A stretch of 64,000 bases of DNA from Takifugu bimaculatus (Eukaryota; Chordata; Actinopteri; Tetraodontiformes; Tetraodontidae), in contig CP034995.1 of assembly GCA_004026145.2 (NCBI GenBank), forward strand, positions 355,001 to 419,000. Reading direction: 5' to 3'. Of this stretch, positions 1 to 13,800 are shown one piece after another (within the stretch, counting starts at the first letter, position 1; each line of letters opens with the position of its first letter). Below the pieces are notes generated by a model. It searched no databases. It saw only the letters and a list, made by a program, of their open reading frames with translations, and was not told the origin of the DNA. The position numbers were made by a program, and so were the translations under genes.

Positions 1-354
1 TTTCAGTTGCACTGATCGATGCTGCAGTAAAGTGTCAAACAAGAAAAGTAAAACATCCATGAATCTTTCATGACAGATCTTTGTATGTTACCTGGTGGGT
101 GTTTACATTTGACCATTTCCCTTTAAATGCATCTCTGAGAACGACCATCTTTCTCTTTCCTCCCAACAGAAAAAAGTTTGCTTTGAGGAGAAAGTGCCTC
201 ATCAGGTTTCGCTCCCCAGTGCTGCTCATCACCTGTCTTCCAGCGTTACATGAGGGTATGCATGCTGTGTATATGTCCATGTGAATGAACAAACAATTGC
301 CTTTAGAGCAAAGAAATGAAAAATGATGTGTGTTGATTTTTGTCTTCCCGTCAG
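1..354 (+). other. myo15a: myo15a upstream region, one uncertain exon
   Basis: Lies immediately upstream of the first securely phased myo15a exon. A splice acceptor near 169 and a donor after 255 (GTATGC) bracket a possible exon at 170-255. The frame that would join in phase 0 to the next exon ends Gln-Arg-Tyr-Met-Arg but contains an upstream TGA, so either the true acceptor is internal or this is not an exon. The region would correspond to the neck/IQ segment between the motor and the first MyTH4 domain. I do not trust an exact model here. Confidence 0.35.
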
Positions 355-3300
355 ACAGTGGTGGAGCCGCTAAGAAAGGCAGAGGAGGTCAGTGACGAGT
401 GTCTGAAAGGGCAATTTAAGTAACATCAGTGTGTAATCCAAGTGTGTGTCTGTGTGTAGGATCGCATGAACAGAGAGGTGGTTAATGTGACAACGCTGCC
501 CATCCCTGCTGAGCTGGCAGCACTGCTACATGCTGCCTCAGGTGCCCTCACAAGTACACACTGCGACAACTGCTCTTCCGTGACCCGTCAGTGCTCTGTG
601 ATGTCATCAGGCTTCTTTTTTGTTTGTGTGCGTGTGTATGTGTGTGTGCGAAGGTGGTGAAGAGCTGCATTCAGATTGCTTGGCAGTGGTCCAAGCGCCG
701 ACAGTTCAGGTTGACCCTCAGCTCACCCTGCCCCTGGATATCAACAACTACCTCATGACACACTACATCCGGGCCATATTTAGGGTAAACACCCAAAGCA
801 CATACACTGAACATGGCTACCTGTGACACATCATCAACACACAAATAAAAGGACACCCCTGGGGAAGTTCATCCAATACTACTAACAGCCGCGTCTGAGT
901 AATTACTAACTGTGTGTTGCAGGAGCCGTTGTTTGGAATGCTGACAGCCCCACTGGAGAGTTCGCTCATTCGGATGGATGACGAGCAGAAACAAGGAGCT
1001 GTGAACACCTTCAGTTTGGTACATGTGGCATAACACTGCTGGAAACCACACCAGACATCAGCAAATAAACATCAGCTGTAGTTTAATCACCATTTGGATG
1101 AAGAGGGAGCTGAGCCAGAAGGCAAAGCTCTTGATCTTCATTCCTACCCTCTTCCATAAGAACAAGGTCACAGATACAAGTGGCTGACATGGGTTTTCTC
1201 TGCAAGTTGGCTGGGGCTTTGCTTAGAGATAGGATGAGAAGCTTCGACATTCAGGAGGGACTCAGAATAGAACTGCTGCTCCCGAGGATAGAAAAGTTGA
1301 TGTGGTTCGGGTGCCTGGTGAGGAAGCCAACAAGGCACCCTCCTAGGGAGGTGTTCCAGGCGGGGAGGAGACCTCAGGGAAGGCCCAGGTCCAGGTGGAG
1401 AGATTATATCTCCACTCGGATGGATGGTGGATGGATGGATGATGGAGGGATAGATAGATGGATGGATGGATGGATGGATGGATGGATGGATGGATGGATG
1501 ATGGAGGGATGGATAGATAGACAGACACAGATGGATAGATATAAATTGAAACACGATTCTTTCACTCGCAGTGAGATACATCAACACTGTATTATAATAC
1601 AGTATTATAATACAGTGTTGATGTAAATGTCTTTGTTTGTGATAGATTATGAGATTTATGGGTGATCCTGACTTGAATGGGGCTCAGGAGAACTTGTTTG
1701 GGAACTACATCATCCAGAAGGGACTTTCTAACCCGCACCTGCGAGATGAGATTCTGGCTCAGGTAGCCAATCAGGTGAGACTGTTGCAGTTGCCTCTGGA
1801 ACTAAATGGAAAAAGCAACATTATTTCTGTAACAGTTATTTCCTCATTTTCCCTGTCAGGTGTGGAGAAATCCTAACATTTTGAACTCAGAGCGTGGTTG
1901 GCTACTTCTCTCCTCCTGTCTCTCCACCTTCCTGCCTTCACAACGGATGGCCAAATTCTTGCTGAAGTAACAACCTCAGTTATTATTAATAATATTAGTC
2001 ATGATTATAACATTACTGTCATATTTTACCTACTGGTTTGACAATATCTGTTATGTTGATATTATTGCAGAAGGGTGCTTGTTGTGATTGTTGTAGGTTT
2101 GTGTCCGACTATGGTCCCGAGGACTACAACTGTGTCTGTCAGCATCGGCTCATTCAGGCTCTACAGCGCTTGAACGTCGGGCCGGAGTATGTTCGGACTT
2201 ATCCCCCCTGTCTGCTGGAGTGGACTGCCAATCGCAAGAGGGCTACCACTGTTCTTCACATATACTGCTTTGATGGTGAGCACACACACGCACACACACA
2301 GACACTTATGTTCTACCGTCATCATTTACAGTATATTTTCCCTCCTGCAGGTGTGTCATTCCTGTGTCCGGTGCATTCCTGGACGACAGGCGAAGAAATG
2401 GCCAAAGACATTCTACAGCACAGGTATGTTTTAACTTTTGATCTTTATCACCATGTATTTGGAAGATAAATTTGCTTGCATCGCCTTGTTTTTTGTGTGC
2501 AGGGGAGTGTTGGAAGGCCGTCGAGGCTGGTCTGTGTTACTGAAGGAGACGGCTCAGTGGGTGGAGCTGGAGGGCTCTGACTATGTGCTGGATCTAATGT
2601 CAGACCTGGAGCTTCCTGCTGACTTCCCTAAACGCAGCAGCTACTTTATCATCTCTGCTCAGGAACCCACCAGAGTGCGGCCCAACGCCAGCATGTGAGA
2701 CAGAAACAAACCTTAACAGGACAGCCATCAAAATAATGAGGCTGTCTCAACTCTAGTTTGTATCGACACAGCTTATAAAATGCTGCTTCAAAATTCTTCA
2801 CAAATATTAAGTATCCACAGGCAATTACATTTCTGCAGATGATCTAATCTTGAAACCTCTGCGGTGTTCATAGCAGTAATTCTTCAAGCTAATTTGCACA
2901 ACCTTAATTGAAAATCTTGTTTCTGACCCACCTTTGGGACCTTGCAGCAAAACGTTAAATAATACATGAATATTTAAAACATACACGGCCTCAGCCTACT
3001 TCAACATTTAACTGTTACTTATGCATGACACATTAATTAGCAAAGTAATAATGTAATATATGAAAATGTATTATTCCCGGCGGCTAAACACTCATTTACA
3101 TGTTGCTGATATTGTTTGTCTTTAGTGAAGCAGATGCTTTCATCTACGACTGCACGTTCAGAGGGTTTTATCTCAAATGGTGTTTATGCTGTATTGTTTT
3201 ACAGAAGCCTGTTGGGTGGTGGATTTGACCTGTCTAACGATGTCCTCTCCTCCACCATACCCGGCACCGATGGCCTGGGTACATGTTTGAGCAAACATTT

Positions 3301-6300
3301 GATGAGCCAGTGATTTGAAATGGAATCAAGCATGAATCATCCTCCTGTTCTATCAACAGATTTTGAGCCACGGAGAGGCATGGACCGCTATCTGGACAGC
3401 CTGTTTGACCCTGTACTGTCCGATGGAATTGAAGTATGTTATATAATTAATTGCAGTAACGCACTAGAACAAATGGGATAATTTTAGTTCAGTAGGCCTT
3501 TGGTATATTATAATGAGAGCAACGGTGCAGTGAGTCCTGGTGAGGCTGGATCTGTCCGTATTCAGCTGGGACAGCGAAGTGGTGAATATTAGTCATGCTA
3601 TCGGATGTGGCCGACAGGAATGAGCGTGTATCAGATGTGTTCTACGGACCTCTTCTGCCCAGCAACCTAATACGTTACTCAGTTACCGTAACTGTAACAG
3701 CCATCAGATTGCCACATTGATTTCCCACGTAGGCCATGTTGAGATCTGCTTACAAGGAGCTGACACTTTAGCAAATGAAGGATTTACTATTTAATGAGAC
3801 ATGGCTAACGAGCGGTTATTGCTAAGTGGCTGATTTCGGGTAGGATAGCTTTCACACTGCAGAGGAATTCCAGTATGACTACCTCTGCAGTATGAACCAG
3901 TATGAAATGAACACAACAAAAAGTGTAGAGAGGGAAATATTGAGGCCAGAAATGAGCACGTTAATCCCAGCAGGTGATCTTTTAGATGGCAATATTAGTA
4001 TTTGAGAAAACGTCATATGATATTCTGATATTCTACATGACAGTAATTCAGATATACCTATTTTGGTTAGATAAGTGCTGAGAAATTTACAGTCAGTAGT
4101 TATTTCTTAGGCTGTCTCTGTTTATGTGCATTCATATCAGTGAGCTGTTGTTAAGCGCTATACTTGTCTGTCCGTCTGTCGCTCTGTCTTCACAGGACAC
4201 ACAATCAGCTACAGGATTGTCCAGCAGAATGAAGGGGGCTGGGGGAGTTGGAAGGGGGTGGCATCAGCAGTCAACTGGCCCCCCTCCTCCACCTGGGGGT
4301 CAGTTTAAGAAAATTCACTCCCCTTGACTATAAAAAACAACACTGGAGGCAGAGTCAGGACCCTAGTTTTAGTCTCAGTCAGGGTATCGTCAGATTTATT
4401 CTACACTATAGGAATGATTCAAAATATCAAGAATCAATATAACAACAATCCACAACAGTAACTCAGGAACAATTACACTTTACCCCCAATTTCCATTTTC
4501 TGTCATGTCTGGAAGGGAGAGCGCAGCAAAGATCGGGGGGAAACAAAGCACAGTGGCGGTAACAGGGACCAAAGGGTTAGGGTTACACCAAATCCTGTGC
4601 TCATTACAGATACTGACACCTCATTCAGTTAATGAAGTGAATCGTGTAATTTTCACTGTCACGTGTAAAGACTAATGCGCCGTTGTCCATAGCTGTGAGA
4701 GTCCTACCCGTGGGTGGCCTGATGTCTCCACCCGTCGCTGCAGTTGCACCTGTAACACTGGGTGTGTATCAAGTCGGATTTTAAGCATGAAGAAAATAGC
4801 TCGGCTGACACGCTGCTTTTGCTCTTTTTTTCCTCATACTTCTTTTCACCAGATGCCCAGCAGGCTGCTGTGTCTCAACAGCGGCAGATTATCATGGAAC
4901 AACAGGCTGTTACCATGGTAAATCTTCCCCGTGGAAGAGAACATATTCTGTACTGCTCTTGTGTGGAGTTAAAAAAAAGCATCCTATTGTTTTATTTTCC
5001 TAGAACCAGCAGATGGTAATGCCACCAATGGCTGTAGCCAGTACCCCGATATCAAGCTCTCCTACCACCCCAACCACAAGCCCTCCTGTCAGCCCTCTTC
5101 TCCATCACCCTCCCAGCCCATATGCTGCCATACCCACAAGTCCATACGCTAATATTCCACCCAGCCCCTATGCTAACTTCAGTCCCACTCCCTACACTAC
5201 AGCAAATGTCCCACCCAGCCCCTACCCTCCAACCACTCAACGGGAACAAACACCTTTGCCTCCTGAAGTGCAGCCTCCCGCAGAGCCGGCAGCAGAGCCT
5301 CAGTCTGTATCACCCCTCCCTGACTCCAACCCTCATCTGAGCTCTATTAAAACACAGCCAACACAGCCCAAAGCTGAAGCATCTAGTCAGGTCAGTAACT
5401 CTGAGACATGTGAGTCAGTAATTCAAGGGGATGTTTTTCCAAAATTCAACAACAAACAGGTAATATTACAATGCAAACAACTAGACAAACACTGATTAAC
5501 ATAAGTTTCATCAGACTCAGAGGGACAGTTATTGATAACAATTTAAAAGAAAAGTTAATTAAAACCTTGAAATTTACCCAGTGATGTGTGAAAATGGTCC
5601 AAAATCTCTCAAGCCTTCTCACCTTCTCCGCACCTTCTCTGTTTCAGGTTCAGTCAGGTAAGGACAGCGGTCCCTCGCAGGAAGGCTCCAGGCATCCCTG
5701 TAAACAAAGATACACCAGCCACAAAGTTGGGTAAGCATGAAGTCTCTGTGACTAAGTCTGAGCGAGGAGGACTTCACAGAATGAGCTTTTTTTTTATGTT
5801 TCTTTGGTTTTAGGCCCTGTGAGGCCATCCCCTACATCCCCCGCCGGGGATGTGGTGAAATACTCATCACAGCTTTCAGATCACATTATTCCAAGCCACG
5901 ATGTCCAAGGTATCTGAATTCAGGAGCTATAGTTGACAGTGCATGAAGACAGGATTTGTTGTTGTTGTTATAGAAACTACGGAAGAAAAAAATCTTATGG
6001 TATATTCAGTTTCATTTTATTGTGGTTTGCATTATTTTTTAAGACATCATCAAAAGGTACAACTCACCACCTCCAGCAACAGAACCAGTGCCACCTGGCA
6101 AAGGGTGAGTTTTCACAAGCACACAGACAAATGATGGCGGTAACAGACGAGGACTGAGAATATCAATCATATCTAAGAATTGTTAAATCTGTCCACGTCA
6201 GTCATAGCTGTTCATGCTTTCTTGTGAATGTACTGAAAGTCTGAAACACAACATTACCACCAGCAGACACTGGCATGTTACTGCATGCAGTGAGCACAAC

Positions 6301-9300
6301 GGTGTGAGAATGACAGTATTAACATACAATCTGGCAAAAACACACAACACAGCACCACATCTGTGCCGTGCATTGATATTCGGGGTTCTCTTGTGTGGCT
6401 GTGTTTAGAAGACAAGAAGGGAAGTTTAAAAAGAAGCAAAACCCCCGTGATGAGGCTTTACAGATCCTCAGACCTCAGATGGACAATCCTCCCGCACCGC
6501 AGGTGGATGCACACGCCTGAAATCATGAAGAATTGTAGAAATATGTGGAGTCGCTGAGGAGTTAAGCAAAGCTTTTGTGTCTGTCCAGCCGAAACCTCCT
6601 GCCGTCACTTCACAAGTGCCCTCCACAGTGAAAGAGACGGAACTCAAACCCACAAAAAGTCCAAAGAAGAAAGCTGCAGACCGTCCCCCGCCCATTCCTC
6701 CCCCAGGTACTCACAACAAATCACTACACATGTTTCTCCTTTTTGTCTTATATGTGAATAAAGGTCATTTATTTATGTCTAGTAGAGCATTTGCCAACAC
6801 TCAGCCTTCAACTATAATTAAAACTGCTTTGTGCACAAATTAATTTAATTACAATGTGGTGTGTTGCTTCCACCCATGGTTATTTGTGAGGCCTCCAAAA
6901 TGTGAGTACATTCTAATTAAGTAAAAGGTAAAATAACTGTCTAATATCTTTAACAAGAATAGAAACCTGGTAGACACCGGGCTGAACATTGTGGCACTCA
7001 TAACCCCAAAAAGCACCTTCAGTGGCCTTGATATTAAACCTAATAAGTCAACAAGCTGTAGAAAACGGATTGGAGTTGAAAGCATTGTTTCATGGCGGTG
7101 CACTACACCACAGGGACTATCTGCTGATTTGCAGATTTCAAAAGCACATTTCTTCTCTGTTGTCCAAATGTAATTGGAAAGGTGAACGACAATAATCAGA
7201 GGATAAAAAGTTGTCTTATGCTACAGTAAAAACAAGCAGTGTGACAGAGCAAATAGCCCAAGATGCTAAATAAAACGGGGCCAACTGAGACGCCTGTCAT
7301 GTTGTTTTTGGTGCAGTTTCTCGGGAGCTTCCTGTTGAGACAGAATCCATCCAGACTCAGCTTCACCAGAGCACCAATGAAGAACACTACACCTACACTA
7401 ATGTCCCCTGGAGACTATACCTCAGGAAGGAGGTATGTGCAGCTTCAAGACACAAACACACACCTGTAATCAAACTCTCCTCTTATCCGGCCATCTGTCA
7501 TTTGGTTTGGGCAGGTTTTTTATCCAAAAGACAGCTTCAACAACCCTCTGGTGCTGGACCTAATTTTCAAACAGGTGCGTTTTGAGGTCAAAGCATGACA
7601 TTTTTTTCCTTACTATTCAAATTTACTTTATATTTGATGTCAATTTTTTGGCTTTGAGGTCTTCAACTGTGGTCTGTATTTGACAATATAAAAATCACAC
7701 AGTGATCAAACTAAGGATTATCCCTCCACTACCCTGCTCTTCTGCCTCTGTCCTCCTCTGCAGATTGTGAACGACACTCTGTCAGAGGCATGTGTTCGCA
7801 TCACCCGGGATGAAAGGCAGAAAATGAAGGCTCTTTTCGGTAGTCTGTCTGTTCTCTGCAGACTTTTTTTTTTTAAAGCATACGCTCTAATACAAACACA
7901 CCTATTTGGCATTCATGAGTTTCTGTCTGTGTGACTGACAGCTAAACACGGGGTAGAGCAGAATATGGATCCAGTTGAAGAGCATGTCAAGAAGACTATT
8001 GTCACTGCAGCTAGGGAAACCTGGGAAATATACTTTTCCCGTCTCTTCCCTGCATCGGTAGGTGAAGCGTGTCCACAGAAGATTGTGATTTTGGGTCTGA
8101 TTCTCGTCACTGTCTTGCTTGTATGTTTATGTGTGTTTGTGCAGGGTAGCGTTGGAACAGGCGTGCAGGTGTTGTCAGTGTCCCACAGTGGCATTAAGCT
8201 GTTGAAGACTGTAAAAAGCAGCGCTGCAGCTCCAGATTACTTCAGAGTGCTGCGGCCTTACACGTATGTGTGGCCTCCTCTGTTTTTGGCATTGTTGTGC
8301 CTTCAGATATGAGTAGTTTGAAGTTAAGGGTCACTGTAAAGCACTACATGTTTACTTTTTCACTATCATTAGGAGAGCTATATACAACTTCTCTTAAATT
8401 TACCAAATAAACTCACAGCATTAATGTGTCTCAGCAGAAATCACAGCTTTTGACCAAAATGTGAAAAAAGTAGATGCGTTTCAGAGTCTACTGCATTCTC
8501 CCTAAAACTATACATCCTCACAAACAAAAAAATGATATTACATATTAATTTAGGGGTCCTATAGTTACTCATGTTTCAACAATCTTTCCTTTAACACTGT
8601 CTTTGTAGCTATGCAGACATCCTGTTTGTAACCATCCCATCTGAAAACATGCTGGAGTTTAATTTGACAAATGAGAAACTCATCCTATTCTCAGCCAAGG
8701 CACCGCAGGTCAAACATCTCATCGACACCTTCATCAATGAGATCAAAAAGGTAAATGTGCGCTCACACATTAATTCTGTCCCTTACTCGTGCTTTGATAT
8801 TTCGCAGACACGTGAATCACTAACCAGTTTCAAAATGTAAATGTAATGGTACGATATCGATGTTCCCTTCAGGACTCAGAATATGTGATTGCAGAGCGTA
8901 ACTTTGTGACAGACGACCGTTCCATGCTCAGCTTTCATAAAAGTGACATCATCAGGCTGCAGGTTATGGACGGGCTGGAGAAAGGTGAGGCGGAGGGGTA
9001 TATGTAGCTGAAATCCTGTTATCTTCTGAGTGAATTTCTGATATACACAGGTGTGTTTCTGTGTGTGTCCACCAGGTTACAGCTACGGATGTGTGGTAAA
9101 AAAGAAGGTTGTGTTTTTAGAGGAGCTGAAAAGAGACACTTCAGACTTTGGTGAGAGTTCATTTATCCACATTTTATCCTCACATCTGACAAAAACAAAA
9201 GTACTGTTAGCATTGCGATCAAGGCATGGAAGTAAGAAGGATGACAAATCCAGCTGTTGAGATTTTTCAGCCTGGGTTGTTTTTAGAAGTACAGTGAAGA

Positions 9301-10794
9301 CATGATCATACCTTAAGGCAGGAATGGAGACGGGTGGCGCTGACAGTGCCCGCAGCCCTCTTTAAAAACAATACTACAGGCAATTCTGAAGATGGAAGCT
9401 GCTGACACAATTTAAAAAATATTGATTTGCGTCATTTCTCGAGGACACGAAAGGTGAAATGTGTTTTAAAGCCAGACGTCAAATATCTCCCACCAGCTAG
9501 AGAAAGTAGGGCCGACTCTATATGATGTACTGGGGTTATAGTAGGAGTTTTATCTAATTATCTCAGTGAAAAAATATCAAATATATAAAAGCTTTTATAT
9601 TTGTTTGTAGAAGACCTGTTTATAAAAAGTAACATTTCCTCTATAAGTTAATGGTAACTGTTTAAATCCTTTTACAGTTGGTTGACTGTATGTTGACCGT
9701 CTGTTCTGTGTGCCAGGTTGGAAGTTCGGTGCTGTGTTCAGTCGCTCGGGTGCGTTCCCGGCTGATTGTGTCCATCCGATCACTCCTCCCGACTTCTTGT
9801 CGCTGCCACTGGACCGCACGACTGAGCCGCGAGGAGGAGCCGGACAGTTCGCTGTGTCATCGGCTGTGGCTGTGGCTGTGGCGTCCACCACGGCTGCGTA
9901 CGAGATCGATCAAACCATAGAGGTAGAAGCACACTCACAAGCAGAGATTTCTTTTCTATTTTTTTAATGAATCTTTTGATTTTTAGAGAGTTCCCTTAGA
10001 TGGTGTCAGTGATGGCGAGCTGGATGAGACAATGCTGCAGGACGCCAGATACGATATGCTTGAGTTTGCCAAGAAGTACTTCAGACGTGGACCCATAGGA
10101 AGAGGGTCAGACAAAGAAAAGCACATGCATCCTCACTGTCATATATAAATATTTACAAAGATATTACTTTTTAGACACTGTGTAAAGTAATATCTTTGTA
10201 AATATTTTAAGTGGCGTAATTGCTGCATTTTTAAATATGTTTTATTGCTAATAAGTCTGCTGTTACTGTCTCCTCATGTGTTGATCACGCTGTTTTCAGG
10301 GATTCCCTGAAGAGTAAAAACAAGAACAGAGAATCCACAGAGCCGGCTGACATGATCAAGTTCTCCAAGGTAGCTACTAAAGCTTAAGCTGTTCAGCAAT
10401 CTGTTTCCTAAATGCTTTGTGTGCTGTTTTTTGACTTTTTTTTTCTGTTTCTCTGTTTAGACTGTATTTATCCTTCACAATCTTTTTTTTTTTAGAATCC
10501 TCTGACTGAGTCTCTCATAGAGTTTACAGACCCAGTTTTAAACAGAGTGGCAGCAGATCTCTTCTTGAGTAAGATCCCACCTTCTTTCCTCCAGTTCCAT
10601 TATCTTAATATTTTTTCCTTGTTACATCTCTGTTTTATTTTCTTTCTAATATAAATAGTTGAAGGCTGTAGCTTGTATGTGTGTTTCAGAACAACAGATT
10701 CTAAATGTATTTTAAGCCAAGTAGATCTTAATTAAGTTGTTAAAACATATATCATAAACCTGACCAGACTCGTGACATGATGTTGGTGTGTGTG

Positions 10795-10825
<31 letters not shown>

Positions 10826-13800
10826 ACAGTGGTGATGCGTTTCATGGGTGACTCTCCATTAAAGGGGCTGTCAGAACAGGAAGTGGTCAGCACCTTTCTC
10901 AAGGTAAATACAGGCAGCTTTCTTCCCAGGTTAGCATTATGTCTTTGGTAGCTGCTGCGTGCATGCGTGTACATCTGTGTGTGTGTCCTCATCTTAGCTC
11001 ATAGGAGAGTTTACCTTGATGCGGGATGAGGCTTACTGCCAACTCCTCAAACAGCTTACTGCTAACACCAGCTCCAAACCGTAAGTCGGCTTCAGCACAT
11101 TAATGTTGTACACATGCCAACACACACACACACACGTATGCTCCTCGCGTCCCTGATCCTCTAATCCTGAGTGTATCTGTGTACTTTGTGCAGTGATAGT
11201 TGTCAGCGAGGGTGGAGGCTGCTGTACATCATGACTGCTTTCCATCAATGCTCTGAAGTCCTCAAGCCTTTCCTGTTGAAATACCTAGGACAGGCCTCTG
11301 TCAGTGCCGGGCCACAGTATCAAGGTACACACACACAAACACACACACCCACACACTGTGCACCTTGGCAGATTCAGCAGTTGTGTCTAATGTTACCTAA
11401 ACAGGCATAGCTAAAGCATGTGAGCAGAACTTGAAGAAGACTTTCCAGCATGGTGGGCGTATCGTTCCACCAAACAGCATGGAGCTGAAGGCCATGATGG
11501 TCAGTGTCAAATTATAGCTTATTTAGATTTTAGACCATTTTGTTCGTTTTTAAAATGCAGCCACAGCTGAGCCCCTTTCTGTCCATTAGATACATCTACA
11601 TTTGTCCTTTACAGGCGGGTCGCAGCTCAAAACGTCAGCTGGTTCTTTTTCCCGGAGGCATTGAACGCCACGTGAAAATTAAAACATGCTCTGTAAGTTT
11701 TCCAACAATAATAACGGTCCATTACGGTCCTTCATACGGATCTGTTGATCTTATAGATTCTCCTTGTTTTTTAGGTTGCTCTGGAGGTCATTGAGGAGTT
11801 GTGTTATGAAATGGGTTTACACAGACTGGAGGCCATAAAAGAATATGCCGTATTTTTAGTCACCAGCAGAGGTGAGTTTATTTGTGCACACATGGGAATC
11901 TTCTGCTTGTTTTCGTAGACGCAGACCCAAGCACAGATCACATATCAAGCAGACAGATCAGTTTCTAGTTGTCTGAAGAGTCGTTCAGGTTCACGAGACT
12001 GATCGACACAACTGAGCACCAGCTAATTCCAAATGTATCCTAATTACAGTGAGGGGACCTTTATTTTTTTGGGTCAGAGAGGAACATGGACAATGAACAA
12101 CATGGGCCAGGACAGTATACTTAATGTCATCAGTGTTGTAGTGAGAAAGCATTTTATTTCATAACAGATTCATCTGTAGCAAGAATAGTAAAACCTTTTA
12201 TATAAACGTGAAGCCAGAGCTGCTCCCTCGAGGCTTCAACAGCATTTTGACTAAAATTTGCAGTTCTGATCAGTGTGTTTTGTGGTTAACTTTACCACCA
12301 GGCTGATGGACAGAAAACAAAGTCTTCATTGGCAGATTCTAATCTTGTACAAACTGATTACTTTTATTTTTGGTGTCTGAAGGTTTCCCTGTAATTGTAG
12401 TTGTAGTTTCATCTGTAACGACACGGATCTCCTCGTGCTCGTGTGCCATTTAAAATGACACAGATAATTAAAAATCCATTCTATGTCCACGCGGATGTGT
12501 TCAGGTCAGAATGTCCGTCCTCTGAACAAACACGAGTACATCCTTGATGTGGCGACTGAGGCCGAGTTAGTTGACAGCACCTACAGTTTGTGGTTCAGAA
12601 GAGTCATCTGGTCTCAGCCTCTCAAGTTTGAGAACGAGCTGTGTGTCACAATGCACTATAACCAGGTGAGACTGGGGTGTTTCTCATGCATGAAGCGTAT
12701 GTGTGTTTCTAACTGTCTGTGCGTGTTCAGATCTTGCCAGATTATCGAAAAGGTCTCTTAAATGTTCTGCCGAACGGAAAAGTGAGCGAGCAGCAGTTCC
12801 ACCAGATCTCTAAACTGGCAGCCCTGCAGCACAGAGCCAAAGACATCATCTTCATCCCCAGCATGTGAGGAAACAATTTTAAAAAAGCTTTCTTATCAGA
12901 AAGAAAACATTCACGAGTGCTGAGCCAAGTGGCGATATTTTCAGTTACCACAGCCTCATTCGTGACTGCACTTCCTGTGTTATGTATTCCAAACCACATC
13001 AATTACAGCCCTCTATTAGAGTGTATTTTGATTCAATTAAAGGTCTTGTGTTTGTCTTTTTTAATTAGCACAAAACAGTTAAAAACCTCTCTACTTTTTT
13101 CTTTTTTTTCAAAATTTTGTCAGCACCAAACACTTGGGTCCTTTCGGGTTCTGGTAGTTGTTATCACTGTCGCCTTCTCCCAAAGCTGAGAGCTGAGAGC
13201 GGAACAGAACTGCTCGGCGTGTAAATTAATTCTGACTGATGTTGAGAAATCACTGAGTGAAGCAGACCTCCGTTTATCTTCTTTTTTCCTCCTCTCCCGC
13301 TCTCTATCCTCCAGACATGAACTATCGGAGTACATTGCCACACCTCTGTTCAAAAAGCAACCGCCTCAGCAGTGGGTTGCCATGGTGACGCAGCACATGC
13401 AGCAAGTGCAGGCCCTGAACCCACATCAGTCCAGAGCACAGTTTCTTGGTAGGATCTAACGGAACTACCTAGAAACAGATGTTAAATGGAATATTAGGAC
13501 ATGCTAAATGAATATTAGCATCATCCCAAACATGAACCAAAACTGTGGTATATGACAGACAAACTCTGCCAACTCTTCTTTGTTTGCTGCAGTTTAGCTC
13601 CTAATTTAATGTAACAATTTAAAACAATAAAGACATGTGAAACCAGGATTTTGAATGCTTTTACGTCAACACTGCAGAAATCTTTAGTTTTCACAGTAAA
13701 AGACTTGGTTACAGAATGTTCTTGCTGTTCCCTTGACAAATAGAACCCATTCTAAATCACATCATACCAAGTCAAGAGTCAGACTTTATTCTATTCCTAG

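Noticed and set aside
1343..1587. Ser/Pro/His-rich and Met/Asp/Gly-rich open frames
   Set aside because: Produced by the (GGAT)n microsatellite, not by coding sequence.
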